Part shown: positions 25,895-35,547 of the stretch, one piece after another | How the letters are laid out: each line of letters opens with the position of its first letter | How positions within the stretch are numbered: the first letter of the stretch is position 1 | DNA from: Chelativorans sp. AA-79 | GTDB lineage: Bacteria; Pseudomonadota; Alphaproteobacteria; Rhizobiales; Rhizobiaceae | Direction: 5' to 3' | Assembly: GCF_029457495.1 (NCBI RefSeq) | Contig: NZ_CP120361.1 | Span: 3,674,001-3,738,000 of the forward strand | DNA: 64,000 nucleotides | Position numbers and translations under genes: made by a program | Notes under the pieces: generated by a model | What the model saw: only the letters and a program-made list of their open reading frames with translations | Database searches by the model: none | What the model was told of the DNA's origin: nothing

Positions 25895-26851
25895 TTAATC
25901 TTCCTGTCTCGCGGGCGGCGGGCCTGCGTCGGCGCTGTCGTCGTCGGGATCGAAGGAGACGAAAGCCGGGATACGCTCCCGCGCGATGGCCTCGAGGTGA
26001 TCGAGAAGTTCCTCGACGAGCGGATGAAGCGGCCGCTGCGGATCGGCAACGACGCCCCAGTGATAAGGAACCTCCCTATCCACCGGCTTTACGGCAAGGT
26101 CGGAGTTGTCGACCGTCCACGCGCTGATCGGGTCCAGCAGCGCGATCGCCTTCATGCTTCGCACCACCTGGATCGCGTTTGATGCCGCGTTGGTACGCAC
26201 ATAGCCGGCGCCGGTCACGCCGCGCGCGGCAAAGGCCAGACCGACCTGCCGCTGGAAGCGCATCGGGTCAAGCATTGTAACTTGGCGCCGTCCGGCAAAG
26301 TCGTCCAGCTTCACCTGCGTTTGCCCAGCAAGGGGATCGTCCTGGTGCAGCACGGCCGCCGCGGGGGCGGTGTAGTGCTTCACGAGCTTCAGCCCAGGCG
26401 TATCGAGAGGTAGGCTCGACAGGCCGATCTCGGCCATGCCGTCGCGCACCTGCTTGGCAACGCCGTTCGCCGGCACCTGCACGAGGTGGATTTCCGGCAA
26501 AGTCTCAATCGCAAGACGAGCCAGTGCAAGCGGCAACAGGGTCGAACAAATAGCGGGGATCGCCGCGATGCGAAGCACCCTGCCGGACCCCGCGGCCGCA
26601 TCGCGCACCCTGTCCGCCAGGCCGACGAAAGCCTGCACCATGCGCCGGGCCTCGCCCTCGAAGGCCAATCCCTCGTCCGACAAGACGACCCGGCGGCCGA
26701 CGCGTTCCAGCAACGCCAGACCCAGCTCGACCTCAAGATGCTGGATGGTGCGCGTGACGTGCGGTTGCGAGCAGCCGAGCATCTCGGCCGCTCGCGTTAT
26801 ACTGCCGCTTTCTGCCACCGCCAGAAAAATCTCGAGGTCTCGTATATCCAT
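25895..26851 (-). CDS. LysR-family transcriptional regulator
   Basis: 318 residues with an N-terminal winged helix-turn-helix (MDIRDLEIFLAVAESGSITRAAEMLGCSQPHVTRTIQHLEVELG) and a two-lobed effector domain. It ends 13 bases before the monooxygenase start and is on the same strand, so it is probably co-transcribed rather than divergent, which is less usual for LysR genes. It most likely responds to the substrate of that module. Confidence 0.9.
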   Translation of the reverse strand: MDIRDLEIFLAVAESGSITRAAEMLGCSQPHVTRTIQHLEVELGLALLERVGRRVVLSDEGLAFEGEARRMVQAFVGLADRVRDAAAGSGRVLRIAAIPAICSTLLPLALARLAIETLPEIHLVQVPANGVAKQVRDGMAEIGLSSLPLDTPGLKLVKHYTAPAAAVLHQDDPLAGQTQVKLDDFAGRRQVTMLDPMRFQRQVGLAFAARGVTGAGYVRTNAASNAIQVVRSMKAIALLDPISAWTVDNSDLAVKPVDREVPYHWGVVADPQRPLHPLVEELLDHLEAIARERIPAFVSFDPDDDSADAGPPPARQED

Positions 26852-27079
26852 ATCAATACAATACTAGCATTAATTAACCAGTTCAATTTCAAAATGACAT
26901 GAATTGCAATCGCTTGGCCTCACGCGCAAAATTCCGGATAGTCCCGTGCTGGATCGCACGCTCCGTCTCGATATCGAGCGCCGATGTTGGCAAAAGCAAT
27001 CGAGGTGGGGCTGGTAGCTCCGGTGTGACAGCCTCAGGCCGTGCCGTATTTGCGAACGTGCGGCGATGGGGGAGCCCTA
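26852..27079. other. Gap with one doubtful small ORF
   Basis: Between the LysR gene and the iron-type binding-protein gene. A minus-strand ORF (27083-26889, 64 codons from a GTG that overlaps the binding-protein stop, GTGA) could encode a small protein with a helical tail (DIETERAIQHGTIRNFAREA). Its codon use is less GC-rich than that of neighbouring genes, and I do not recognise it. The LysR promoter must lie at its 5' edge, where the sequence is AT-rich near 26860-26890. Confidence 0.3.
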
Positions 27080-28039
27080 TCACCTACCCCATTCCTCGAA
27101 CGCGGCAAGCGTGTGCAGCGCGCTCCGAATGGTGGGCGTCGCGACCTCGGCGGAATTGAGGAAAACGATCTGGTCTTCTTTCGCCGCTCGCATGAAACGG
27201 CTCCAGCCCGGCGCAATGGCGTCGAGACGGGCGCGAATGCCGCCCTCGCTATGATCGGCGCTCATATAGCTGTTCATGATGACCAGAAGATCGGGGTCGA
27301 GAAGGGCGAACTCCTCGGAGCTTAACGGCACCGCGAAGCCGCGGCTCTTCGCCGGCTCGTTGGTGACGCGATTGGCCCAGTCATACGGCTCGTAGCCGAG
27401 ATCGCGGATCGCCTGGATCGCCCCTGAGACGTCGCGTACGGCGCTGATCTGGTCAAAGACTATAATGGCGAGATAGGTTTTTCCACGTGGATCCTCGGGC
27501 AGGCTTGCGCGGACTTCCTCGACACGCTCCAGATAGGACGCACGCTTGACATCAAACACCGCGGTGCGGCCGAACGCTTTCGCCAGTTGCTCCTCGATGG
27601 AAAAGCCCGACTCGCTTCCCGCCATCGTCGTCTGAAGATAGACGGGGGCGATTGCCGAGAGAATTTCCGATTGTGCCAACTGCCGCCCCATGCCGACGAT
27701 CAGATCGGGTTTCAGGGCGCGCAGCTTCTCCAGATCGATATCGCCGACCGGTCCGATGCCGCCGATTTGCAGCGACGGATCGTCGCCGAACACGCTTTTG
27801 ATGAAATCGACATCGTAGATGCTGGCGCCATCGTCGGCACGGCCATAGACGCCGATCACATCGAATCCCAGTTCGATCAAGGGCAAGGCGATGAGTGCCT
27901 CGTGCATGGCGATGATGCGCTGCGGCTTTTCAGGTATCTGCACCGTCCGCCCGGCGTCGTCGATGACCTCACGGGTCTGAGCGAATGCCGCAGTGGTGGC
28001 CAGCAGCATGACGGCCATGGTTGTGACGAGCTTTCTCAT
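27080..28039 (-). CDS. Periplasmic Fe(III)-chelate binding protein (FecB/FepB type)
   Basis: 319 residues, signal MRKLVTTMAVMLLATTAAFA. The mature part opens with VIDDAGRTVQIPEKPQRIIAMHEALIALPLIELGFDVIGVYG, the class III solute-binding pattern, and ends with the paired lobe LAAFEEWGR. It binds ferric siderophores, haem or cobalamin-like ligands and hands them to the FecCD-type permeases encoded upstream. The presence of a TonB receptor and siderophore-interacting protein in the same region favours an iron chelate. Confidence 0.88.
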   Translation of the reverse strand: MRKLVTTMAVMLLATTAAFAQTREVIDDAGRTVQIPEKPQRIIAMHEALIALPLIELGFDVIGVYGRADDGASIYDVDFIKSVFGDDPSLQIGGIGPVGDIDLEKLRALKPDLIVGMGRQLAQSEILSAIAPVYLQTTMAGSESGFSIEEQLAKAFGRTAVFDVKRASYLERVEEVRASLPEDPRGKTYLAIIVFDQISAVRDVSGAIQAIRDLGYEPYDWANRVTNEPAKSRGFAVPLSSEEFALLDPDLLVIMNSYMSADHSEGGIRARLDAIAPGWSRFMRAAKEDQIVFLNSAEVATPTIRSALHTLAAFEEWGR

Positions 28040-28051
28040 ATCCGTTTCCTT

Positions 28052-29116
28052 TTACTGACCGCGCATGCGGCGCATGGCGCGCAGTCGCAGCGTGACGATG
28101 AACATCGGCACGCCGAGCATGACGATGGCGAGGCCGGTCGGCAGCGGGATGTCTCCGGCGAATCCGCGCGTCATCATGTCGGCGCAGACGACCAGCAGTG
28201 CGCCAACGGCTACCGACAGCATCAGCCGGGCCCGTCCCGATGTCGGGCTGATGAAATTGGCGAGATGCGGCGCCATCACGCCGAGGAAGGCGAGCGGGCC
28301 GACGGCGGAGACGGCCGCTGAGGTCAGCAGAACGGCGGTGACGAGGATGATCGGCTTGGAGAAAGGCAGGTTCTCACCCAGGGACATCGCCACCTGGTCG
28401 CCCATGTCGTAGCTGCGCAGCGAACGGCCGAGTAACAGGATGGCCGGGACGCCGAGCGCGAACCACGGCGTGAAGGTGGCTAGGCTGTCCCACGACGAGC
28501 GGAACAGCGACCCGGCCATCCACTCGGCCAGCGCCAGCGACACTTCCGGCGGGGTGTAGAGAACGAGGATTGATGTCATCGACGACAGTGATGTCTCGAC
28601 CGCGATGCCCATCAACAGGATCGCCATGCCGCCGGCATTGCCGCGCCCGACAAGAAAGATCAGCAGCGCGCCGACCGCAAGCCCGCCACCGAGCGCAGCC
28701 AACGGCAGAACACCTTGCGGTGTCGCCGGAAACAGGACGAAGATCACCATCAGCGCCGTCATCGAGCCCTGGCTGAGGCCGAGCAGGCCAGGATCGGCCA
28801 GCGGGTTCTGCGACAGCGATTGCAGCATCGCGCCGGTCAACGCGATCGAGCCGCCGACCATCACGCCCATCAGGATCCGCGGCAGGCGCACGTCCCAGAT
28901 CGCGAAGGACAGGTCGCCGCTATCCGGCCCCCGCCACAGCGAGGCTGCGGCATCGCCGAGCGTAATCGGCGTGGTGCCGGTCGTCAGCGAGACGATCGCA
29001 GCAGCGAGAATGGCAGTGAGAAGGCCGCCAAGCGCCGCCAGATCACCGACGCGGACCTTCAGCCCGCTTTCGAAGAGCACGACACGGCGGCCGTCGAGTG
29101 CTCTGGTGACGATCAT
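28052..29116 (-). CDS. FecCD-family iron-chelate ABC permease (first)
   Basis: 354 residues with the family signature NPLADPGLLGLSQGSMTALMVI and the ATPase-contact segment near the C-terminus (SAVGPLAFLGVMAPHLANFI). About ten membrane helices are evident. It starts in an ATGA overlap with the stop of the other permease gene and ends 12 bases before the binding-protein gene. The two permeases presumably form a heterodimer, as in FecC/FecD. Confidence 0.92.
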   Translation of the reverse strand: MIVTRALDGRRVVLFESGLKVRVGDLAALGGLLTAILAAAIVSLTTGTTPITLGDAAASLWRGPDSGDLSFAIWDVRLPRILMGVMVGGSIALTGAMLQSLSQNPLADPGLLGLSQGSMTALMVIFVLFPATPQGVLPLAALGGGLAVGALLIFLVGRGNAGGMAILLMGIAVETSLSSMTSILVLYTPPEVSLALAEWMAGSLFRSSWDSLATFTPWFALGVPAILLLGRSLRSYDMGDQVAMSLGENLPFSKPIILVTAVLLTSAAVSAVGPLAFLGVMAPHLANFISPTSGRARLMLSVAVGALLVVCADMMTRGFAGDIPLPTGLAIVMLGVPMFIVTLRLRAMRRMRGQ

Positions 29117-30132
29117 CGGCTGGCCTCCCGCACGCCGGGCGACAGGTAGTAGCGCTTAACGATGATGGCGAAGGTGAGCCCGCCGAACAGGTCCATCATG
29201 ATGCCGGTGTGCAGGACGTGCGGTGCGAAGACCGTCCGTGCCGTCAGGTCGGCAAGCAGGCAGATCGCGGCGCCGAGCAGGGCGTTCGCAGGCAGGGCAT
29301 GGGTGAAGGAGGCACCGACGAGCGGGCGCACGATATGTGGTGTCACCAGCCCGACGAATCCGATAGGACCGCAGATGGCGACAGCGGAACTGACAGAGAC
29401 CACCACGACGCAGACCGATATCCAGGTGACGCGCGAAACGTCCACGCCAGCGGAAGCCGCTTTTTCGCGGCCGAGCGTCACCAGCGTCAGCGGCCGGGCA
29501 AACATCATCAGGACGCCGAGCCCGAGCACGCCGAGCCACCAGAAATCGATCAGCCGCTCCACATAGACGTGGTTGATATTGCCCGATGCCCAGCTCAGAA
29601 AATCACTGCGGCGCGAAGGGCTTGCCAGCATGATCGCATTGGCGACGCTGCTGTAGAGCATCGACAGCACGGCACCGGACAGGATGAGGGCCAGCCCGCG
29701 CGGATCCTTCGACATGCCGGTCATGCGAGTAACGAACAGACAACTGATGAAGCCGAAGAAACCGCCCGCGATGGCGGCGACGCCCTGCCATTCGGGCGGC
29801 AGGTTGAAGATGAAAGCCCCGACGATGACGAACAGCATCGCGCCAGAATTGATGCCCAGAATGCCCGGAGACGCCAGTGGGTTGCGGGTTAGCCCCTGAA
29901 GCACAGCGCCGCCGCAGGCCATCATCGCGCCGAGGAAGACTGCGATGAGCGCACGCGGTAACCGCTGGTAGGCGACGACAAAGTGATCGTAATCGTCGGC
30001 ATCGAACGCAACGAGCGCCGTGACAACGCTGATGAGGTCGATTTTCGACGGACCAAAGGAAAGGTTCGCAAGCAGCGCCGCGACCACGATGAACAGCGTG
30101 CCCGCGATTGCGGGATAGCGGAGCCGCGTCAT
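29113..30132 (-). CDS. FecCD-family iron-chelate ABC permease (second)
   Basis: 339 residues. The start at 30132 overlaps the ATPase stop (ATGA), giving MTRLRYPAIAGTLFIVVAALLANL; a longer in-frame reading to 30471 runs inside the ATPase gene and is not credible. Signature segments are NPLASPGILGINSGAMLFVI and CGPIGFVGLVTPHIVRPLVGA. Partner of the following FecCD permease in one operon. Confidence 0.92.
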   Translation of the reverse strand: MTRLRYPAIAGTLFIVVAALLANLSFGPSKIDLISVVTALVAFDADDYDHFVVAYQRLPRALIAVFLGAMMACGGAVLQGLTRNPLASPGILGINSGAMLFVIVGAFIFNLPPEWQGVAAIAGGFFGFISCLFVTRMTGMSKDPRGLALILSGAVLSMLYSSVANAIMLASPSRRSDFLSWASGNINHVYVERLIDFWWLGVLGLGVLMMFARPLTLVTLGREKAASAGVDVSRVTWISVCVVVVSVSSAVAICGPIGFVGLVTPHIVRPLVGASFTHALPANALLGAAICLLADLTARTVFAPHVLHTGIMMDLFGGLTFAIIVKRYYLSPGVREASR

Positions 30133-30920
30133 GAGACGGCTGTGTCCACGCTTTGCGGCAGGCAGACCAGCCGCTCGCCGCGCCGGAAAATGTCGGCATC
30201 GAAATCGAAGACGCGGCGGACATTGCTGGAGGTTATGGACTCGGACGTGGTGCCATGCGCGATTATCCTGCCCTCGCACATCATTACCACCTCGTCGGAG
30301 AATGCTGCCGTCAGGTTGAGGTCGTGCAGCACCGCAACGATGGTCTTGCCGCGCTGCGTCAGCGACCGGATCAGCGTGAGGATCGAATACTGATAGCGCA
30401 CGTCCAGATGATTGACCGGCTCGTCGAGCAGGATCACGTCCGAATCCTGCGCGAGGATCATCGCTATCCATGCACGCTGGCGCTGTCCGCCGGATAAAGC
30501 GTTTACCGGCTTCGACGCCATGTCCTCCAGCCCGACAGTGGCAAGCGCGTCTGCGAATAGTGCCCGGTCTTTTTCATCGGGTCCCCCGAACAGCGAATAG
30601 CGCGCGTAGGCGCCCAGCTCGACGAGTTCGCCAAGCGTGATGTAATCGGGGCAATAATTTTCCTGCGGAAGATAGGCCACCCGCTTCGCCAGTTCCTTGC
30701 GGCCGGTGCCAAGCACAGGTTTGCCGTCCAGCGAGACCGTTCCGGACGATGTCGGAAGGAAGCCCATGATCGTCTTGATGAGCGTCGACTTCCCGCAGCC
30801 ATTCGGCCCGACCAGTGCTGTGAAGCGTCTGGCGGAAAACTTGACCGAGACGCCGTTAAGCACCGGCCGGGCGGCAGGCGAATAGGATACAGTCAGATCA
30901 TTGCAAGCAAGAAGGGACAC
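30129..30920 (-). CDS. Iron-chelate ABC transporter ATPase (FecE/FepC type)
   Basis: 263 residues. Walker A GPNGCGKSTLIKTI, the YLPQ Q loop, signature LSGGQRQRAWIAM, Walker B VILLDEPVNHLD, and switch His VLHDLNLTAAF. First gene of the ATPase-permease-permease-binding protein operon and translationally coupled to the next. A TonB receptor gene ends 165 bases upstream on the same strand and may belong to the same unit. Confidence 0.93.
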   Translation of the reverse strand: MSLLACNDLTVSYSPAARPVLNGVSVKFSARRFTALVGPNGCGKSTLIKTIMGFLPTSSGTVSLDGKPVLGTGRKELAKRVAYLPQENYCPDYITLGELVELGAYARYSLFGGPDEKDRALFADALATVGLEDMASKPVNALSGGQRQRAWIAMILAQDSDVILLDEPVNHLDVRYQYSILTLIRSLTQRGKTIVAVLHDLNLTAAFSDEVVMMCEGRIIAHGTTSESITSSNVRRVFDFDADIFRRGERLVCLPQSVDTAVS

Positions 30921-31084
30921 GATAAATCCCGCGAATTCCGGCAGTCATGCCGTTCCATGATGGCGCACTCAAGATTCTCGACCCGAAAGCCTGTCAGGCT
31001 GAGCCTGTCATCCCGAGCAAGCTGGAGGTCGCAGCCCGAACCGAACTTCTCATCCACTCGGGCCGCAACGTAGCGTCGGGCGGC

Positions 31085-33148
31085 CTAGAAGTTGACGCGC
31101 ATACCGGCACCAAAAGTGCGCGGTTGCACGATGCTGGCGCTGATGACGCTGGCGCGACCGCCGATCGACGTTGCTGCTCTTTCGTCGAAGATGTTCTTCA
31201 CATAGCCGAAGATCTTGACGTTGTCGGATGGCTGATAAGAAACGTTGACGTTGGCAACTGTATACGGATCAACGGCATAACCGATGGTGTTGGCATCATC
31301 GGAGAAATAACCGTCGACGTGACGGATGTTGCCGCCGAGGTTCCACTGCTCGCTGATATCCCAGTCGAAACCGAAGCCGATCATGTATCCCGGCGATTTG
31401 GCAAACTCGTTGCCCTCGAAGTCGGCAGTCGAATCGGTAAACCTCGTAATTTTAGTGTGCAGCAAGCCGAGCGAACCGTTGAGACGTAGATTGCTTAAAA
31501 CGCTCCAGCTTGCCCCCAGTTCGACGCCGTAGGAATGGGCGCGATCCGCATTGAGCGTTGCGCTCGTCTCCAGGTCGATCTCCGGAATATACGTGCGTGA
31601 ATAGCGATGTGCATCACGGAAGTCACTGTAGAAGAGGTTTCCGGTAAGAACCAAGTCGCCGTCGAGCAGGCTGGCACGACCGAACAGTTCATAGTTCCAG
31701 ACCGTTTCCTTGCGGAACGGGACGAACATTTCGCGCGTGGTGTCGAGTGACACGCCGCCGGGGTTATAGCCGCGGTTGACGAGGGCGCCCACGGTCACAT
31801 CCGGTGTGATGTCGTAGGCGATCGATACTTTCGGCAAGATATCGTCGAACGTCCCCTCGAATGCGACAGGCGTCCCTGCGTAGTTCCCGGTACGGGTCAT
31901 AGAATCGCGCTGATAGCGCAGCCCTCCCGTAACAGACCACCTGTCAGTCAGCCGGTAGGTCATCTCGGAATAGATGCCGAGGCTCTCTTTGCTGTCGCGG
32001 AAGTCAATGCCGCCGAGGAAGTGCAACGCCTCGTCCGCCTCGACGATGCGATAGAACAGGCCGGCGACACCGGTCAAACGACCATCCATTGCCTCGAAAG
32101 TGGCGCGGGTTTCGTTCGAAAAATCAGTTTGATCGATCTCCGCAGCACCATTGCCGGAAGGATTGTAGAGACGGCGGATATCGGTCGCCGTATACTGCGT
32201 CTGATTGAACAGCTTGACGCCGTTCTCCATCTCGTAGCTGAGGTCGAGAATGCCTGTGTCTGACCTATTGTCCCAACTGGGAATGGCAGTCGAATCGCTC
32301 TCGAAACCGCGGAACGGGTAAGCAATAGACTCCGACTGAGGTCCCGTCGACTCGGCATGATTGTAGGTGAGCTTCGCTTCGAAGCCCGGCAGCGCCGACG
32401 GCGTCCACAACAGCTTCGCCCTGCCGTTCTTCACCGAGAAATTGGGGTCTGCATCGCCCGGGTCGAAGGCAGGATTGACGAAGTCGATAATGCTGTCGCG
32501 CCCATAGAAGTCGAGCGCGATACGACCTGCAAGTTCATCTTGGATCAGCGGCCCCGAGGCCATTAGCGACAAGCGTCGTCCCTTGTTGCTGCTGACACTG
32601 CCCTGAACGGACGCCTCCGGTGTCCAGGTGGGATCGTTTGTGTTGATGATTATCGCACCTGCGATGCTGTTTGCGCCTTGTGACGTCGTTTGCGGCCCGC
32701 GGAACACCTCCATCGAACTGACGTCCCACACCGAGGTGTCGCCGAAATAGAGTTCGTTGAAGCTGATATAGTGACCATCGACATTGATCGTCGCGCGCGG
32801 AACCGTACCGCCGTAGAACGCCGTTGCACCCGTATTTGGCCCTTCGATAGCCTGCCCACGAATCGTCCCAGCTCCGACCGTGTTCGGCACGAACACATTC
32901 GGCACATCGTTCAACACGTCCTTGGCGGTGTTCTCCTGTACATTCTTCTCAAGTTCCTCCTCTGTGACCACAGTGACCGAGGAAGCGGTCTCGAAAATGC
33001 TGCGTATGATGTTCTCGCCGGTGACCGTGATTGTTTCAAGCACCGTCGCGTTCCGCTGGTCCTGCGCGGATGTGGACAAGGTTGAAGCGACGAGAATCGT
33101 CAACGCGCTGGCGCTGCGCAGAAGGCCATTTGAAGAGGTAGTCGACAT
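31085..33148 (-). CDS. TonB-dependent outer-membrane receptor
   Basis: 687 residues from MSTTSSNGLLRSASALTILVASTLSTSAQ, with signal cleavage near residue 28. A TonB-box-like TVLETITVTG comes first, then the plug (VTVVTEEELEKNVQENTAKDVLNDVPNV, MEVFRGPQTTSQGANSIAGAIII), then beta-barrel sequence ending in the terminal Phe (GAGMRVNF). It imports a ferric chelate or similar large solute across the outer membrane for the FecBCD/E system. The receptor is smaller than many siderophore receptors and lacks a signalling extension. Divergent from the IclR gene. Confidence 0.92.
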   Translation of the reverse strand: MSTTSSNGLLRSASALTILVASTLSTSAQDQRNATVLETITVTGENIIRSIFETASSVTVVTEEELEKNVQENTAKDVLNDVPNVFVPNTVGAGTIRGQAIEGPNTGATAFYGGTVPRATINVDGHYISFNELYFGDTSVWDVSSMEVFRGPQTTSQGANSIAGAIIINTNDPTWTPEASVQGSVSSNKGRRLSLMASGPLIQDELAGRIALDFYGRDSIIDFVNPAFDPGDADPNFSVKNGRAKLLWTPSALPGFEAKLTYNHAESTGPQSESIAYPFRGFESDSTAIPSWDNRSDTGILDLSYEMENGVKLFNQTQYTATDIRRLYNPSGNGAAEIDQTDFSNETRATFEAMDGRLTGVAGLFYRIVEADEALHFLGGIDFRDSKESLGIYSEMTYRLTDRWSVTGGLRYQRDSMTRTGNYAGTPVAFEGTFDDILPKVSIAYDITPDVTVGALVNRGYNPGGVSLDTTREMFVPFRKETVWNYELFGRASLLDGDLVLTGNLFYSDFRDAHRYSRTYIPEIDLETSATLNADRAHSYGVELGASWSVLSNLRLNGSLGLLHTKITRFTDSTADFEGNEFAKSPGYMIGFGFDWDISEQWNLGGNIRHVDGYFSDDANTIGYAVDPYTVANVNVSYQPSDNVKIFGYVKNIFDERAATSIGGRASVISASIVQPRTFGAGMRVNF

Positions 33149-33237
33149 GAAGCCCCCAAAAAGTCGGCTGGAGAAGCTGGCTGGGGAGGGACCTTGGCTT
33201 GCAGAACTCATTGTTCTTCCACATTGCAAAATGGATT

Positions 33238-33255
33238 CTAAAAGTCAACTTTTAG
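33238..33255. promoter_or_regulatory. 18-bp inverted repeat in the receptor/IclR intergenic region
   Basis: Arms CTAAAAGT and ACTTTTAG around two bases. It lies 90 bases upstream of the TonB-receptor start and about 180 before the IclR start, in the right place to control both. IclR proteins bind palindromes of about this size, but an iron-responsive regulator could equally use it. Confidence 0.55.
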
Positions 33256-33433
33256 CCGCCATCCCAGATGGCGACCTGACAAATGTACCCGCTGTGCAAC
33301 AGTTTTGATGGCTGGCGGCGCGTGCTATGGCGATGGAATGATGGGAAGCAGGGAAGAGTCGGTTGCCGTTTGAGATGATGATGCCCTCGGGCCGATCGGC
33401 CCGTTCTCTGCTTGGAGAGCAGGCAGCGAGGGA

Positions 33434-34225
33434 TTGGCACCCTTGATCAGCCAACCGCCGATCACCGCTGACACACCGCAACCTTCGGAACGTTCGGGCG
33501 TGATCCGGTCCGTGGCTATTGCCGGCCGGTTTCTCAAGGTGCTTGCCAGCGCGAAAGGGCCGATGACGCTGGGCGAGGTTTCCAGAGAAACCGGCATGAG
33601 CGCATCGACCGCGCATCGCTATCTTCGGAGCCTGATCGCCGAGGGGTTTGCCACGCAGGATCCGGAAAGCGGCCGCTACGACCTCGGTTCTGCCGCGCTC
33701 AGCGTCGGCATCGGTGCGCTGCGCCGGATCGAGCCGGTGGAGGTCGCGGCCGGATATATGAAGAAGCTCTCGGGGTCGCTCGCGGCAAGCGCCGGGGTTG
33801 CAATCTGGACAGAGCGTGGGCCAACGCTCGTGCGCTGGTATCGCAGCGCGTACTTCTCGATCAGCACGGTGATGCTGGGCGATGTCCTTCCAGTGGACAA
33901 TACCGCCTGTGGACTGGTTTTTCAGGCCTTCATGCCGCCTGGAAAGGTGGATGCCGCGCGCCGCCAGCAACCCGTGAACTTCCGCGGCGAACCGCCAGAC
34001 ACCGCGGCGCTCGATGTCATCCGCCAGGCGGGTGCAGCCGAACTCAGCGAGCATCTGTTTTCGTCCCTGACCGGCAAAGCGGCTGCGGTTTTCGACGCCC
34101 AGGGAGAGATCGCCTGTGTGGTCACAACGGTGTCCCTCATCGATGCGGCGCGTTCCGAAGACCACTTCGCGCTACTGCTTGAAGCCGCCAAAGCGGCTTC
34201 AAGGGAGTGCGGCGGTGCAGTGTAA
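33434..34225 (+). CDS. IclR-family transcriptional regulator
   Basis: About 263 residues. Winged helix: RSVAIAGRFLKVLASAKGPMTLGEVSRETGMSASTAHRYLRSLIAEGFA. The effector domain carries the family's RIEPVEVAAGYMKKLS and VVTTVSLIDAARSEDHFALL. Start codons are all weak here; TTG at 33434 or 33443 precedes the conserved region. It is divergent from the TonB receptor and convergent with the NtaA-type monooxygenase, so it probably controls the receptor. Confidence 0.87.
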   Translation: MAPLISQPPITADTPQPSERSGVIRSVAIAGRFLKVLASAKGPMTLGEVSRETGMSASTAHRYLRSLIAEGFATQDPESGRYDLGSAALSVGIGALRRIEPVEVAAGYMKKLSGSLAASAGVAIWTERGPTLVRWYRSAYFSISTVMLGDVLPVDNTACGLVFQAFMPPGKVDAARRQQPVNFRGEPPDTAALDVIRQAGAAELSEHLFSSLTGKAAAVFDAQGEIACVVTTVSLIDAARSEDHFALLLEAAKAASRECGGAV

Positions 34226-34230
34226 GCTGG

Positions 34231-35547
34231 TCACACTTCCCGGCTGATGCCGAGATGCGCACCGAGGGATGAGCCCTCGTATTCCTTGCGGAACAATCCC
34301 ATTTCACTCAGGCGCGGCATCAGTTCGTCAAAGAATAGCCGCATCGAGCCCCATGAGCCGCCCGGAAGCGCAATGAAACCGTCGAGCGCGCCTGCCTCAT
34401 GCCATGTGACGATCTCGCGGATGACGTCGTCGACTGTTCCGACCGACACCCAGTGCGCCGAACCGACCACTTCCGGCCGCGTCAGCAGTTCTTCCACGGT
34501 CGGCTCGTTCTCGCCGATGAAACGGTGCAGCAGGTCCGCATGGGTCCGGCTGCGCACCTTCATCTGCGGATCGGGCAGCATGGACGCCGTTACACGATCC
34601 GTGTCATCCAGTTCGCTGACATCGAGCCCGATGATCGACTTGACGGATTCGACGCGCTTGTCGCGACCGAGATGGGCGTGGCCCAGTCGATGCAGCTCGC
34701 GCGCTTCTTCCCGCGTCTTCGCCAGGAAAAAATACAGCCCCGGCAGCACGCGAATATCGTCAGGCGAGCGGCCTTTTGCCTCGGCACGACGACGCAGATC
34801 GGCGCGCAGTTCGATGCCTGCCGCAAGGTCAGGAATCGCGCCGAAGATCGCGTCGGCGACGGACGCCGCGAAATCGCGACCCGCATCCGACGCCCCCGCC
34901 TGAAACAGAGGGATTCGCCCTGCCGGGTGCGCCGGAATGCTGAGCGGCCCACGCACAGCGAATAACTCGCCCTTGTGGTTGATGGGTGTGGATTCGCCGT
35001 CGAACTGGTTGCTGTTCCACAGATCGCGCACGACGTCGGTGAACTCCGCTGCGCGCCGGTAGCGCACTTCGGGTGTGGGCATCGGCTCATCGCCGAAATT
35101 CTGTGCGCCATCCATCGAGGTGACGATGTTCCAGCCCGCACGACCATTGCTCATCCAGTTGAGCGACTGAAGCTGGCGCGCAACCTGGTAGGGCGGATTG
35201 AAGGTGGTCGACGCGGTGGTGACGAGGCCGATCCTTTCTGTCTGCTGTGAAAGCGCGGCGAGCATCAACAGGGGGTCGAGCCCGACAGCCGCGTTTTCCG
35301 GCCTGTCGGCTGCCGGACGAGGCCTGGCACCGTCGGCTCGATCCTTGCCGCCCGAGGGCGCACCGCCGGTAAAGTCCGGCTTGAACACGAAGTCGAGCTT
35401 GGCGTTCTCCGCCATCTTCGCCAGTTCGACATTGAAGCCGATGCTTCCCTTCTTCGAGGCTTCCGCGTCCGCCTCATCAAGCGGGCGGATGCCCTTGCGC
35501 CATGTGGCCGTCAGGCTGAGGCCGATGGTCAGATGCCGCGATCCCAT
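34231..35547 (-). CDS. NtaA/SnaA/DszA-type FMN-dependent monooxygenase
   Basis: 438 residues of the bacterial luciferase-like fold. Landmarks: ATASTTFNPPYQVARQLQSL-like segment near residue 110, NGRAGWNIVTSMDGAQNFG, and FQAGASDAGRDFAASVADAIF. Members use FMNH2 from a separate reductase to oxidise nitrilotriacetate, EDTA, dibenzothiophene sulfone or other amines and sulfur compounds. It lies downstream of a siderophore-interacting reductase gene on the same strand. The substrate is unknown; an aminopolycarboxylate metal chelator fits the iron-uptake neighbours, but this is inference. Confidence 0.9.
   Translation of the reverse strand: MGSRHLTIGLSLTATWRKGIRPLDEADAEASKKGSIGFNVELAKMAENAKLDFVFKPDFTGGAPSGGKDRADGARPRPAADRPENAAVGLDPLLMLAALSQQTERIGLVTTASTTFNPPYQVARQLQSLNWMSNGRAGWNIVTSMDGAQNFGDEPMPTPEVRYRRAAEFTDVVRDLWNSNQFDGESTPINHKGELFAVRGPLSIPAHPAGRIPLFQAGASDAGRDFAASVADAIFGAIPDLAAGIELRADLRRRAEAKGRSPDDIRVLPGLYFFLAKTREEARELHRLGHAHLGRDKRVESVKSIIGLDVSELDDTDRVTASMLPDPQMKVRSRTHADLLHRFIGENEPTVEELLTRPEVVGSAHWVSVGTVDDVIREIVTWHEAGALDGFIALPGGSWGSMRLFFDELMPRLSEMGLFRKEYEGSSLGAHLGISREV

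Noticed and set aside
27080..30920. A cobalamin (Btu) or haem importer
   Set aside because: The subunits are the same superfamily, but no cobalamin riboswitch or haem motif was seen, and a siderophore-interacting reductase is nearby; iron chelate is preferred, not proven.
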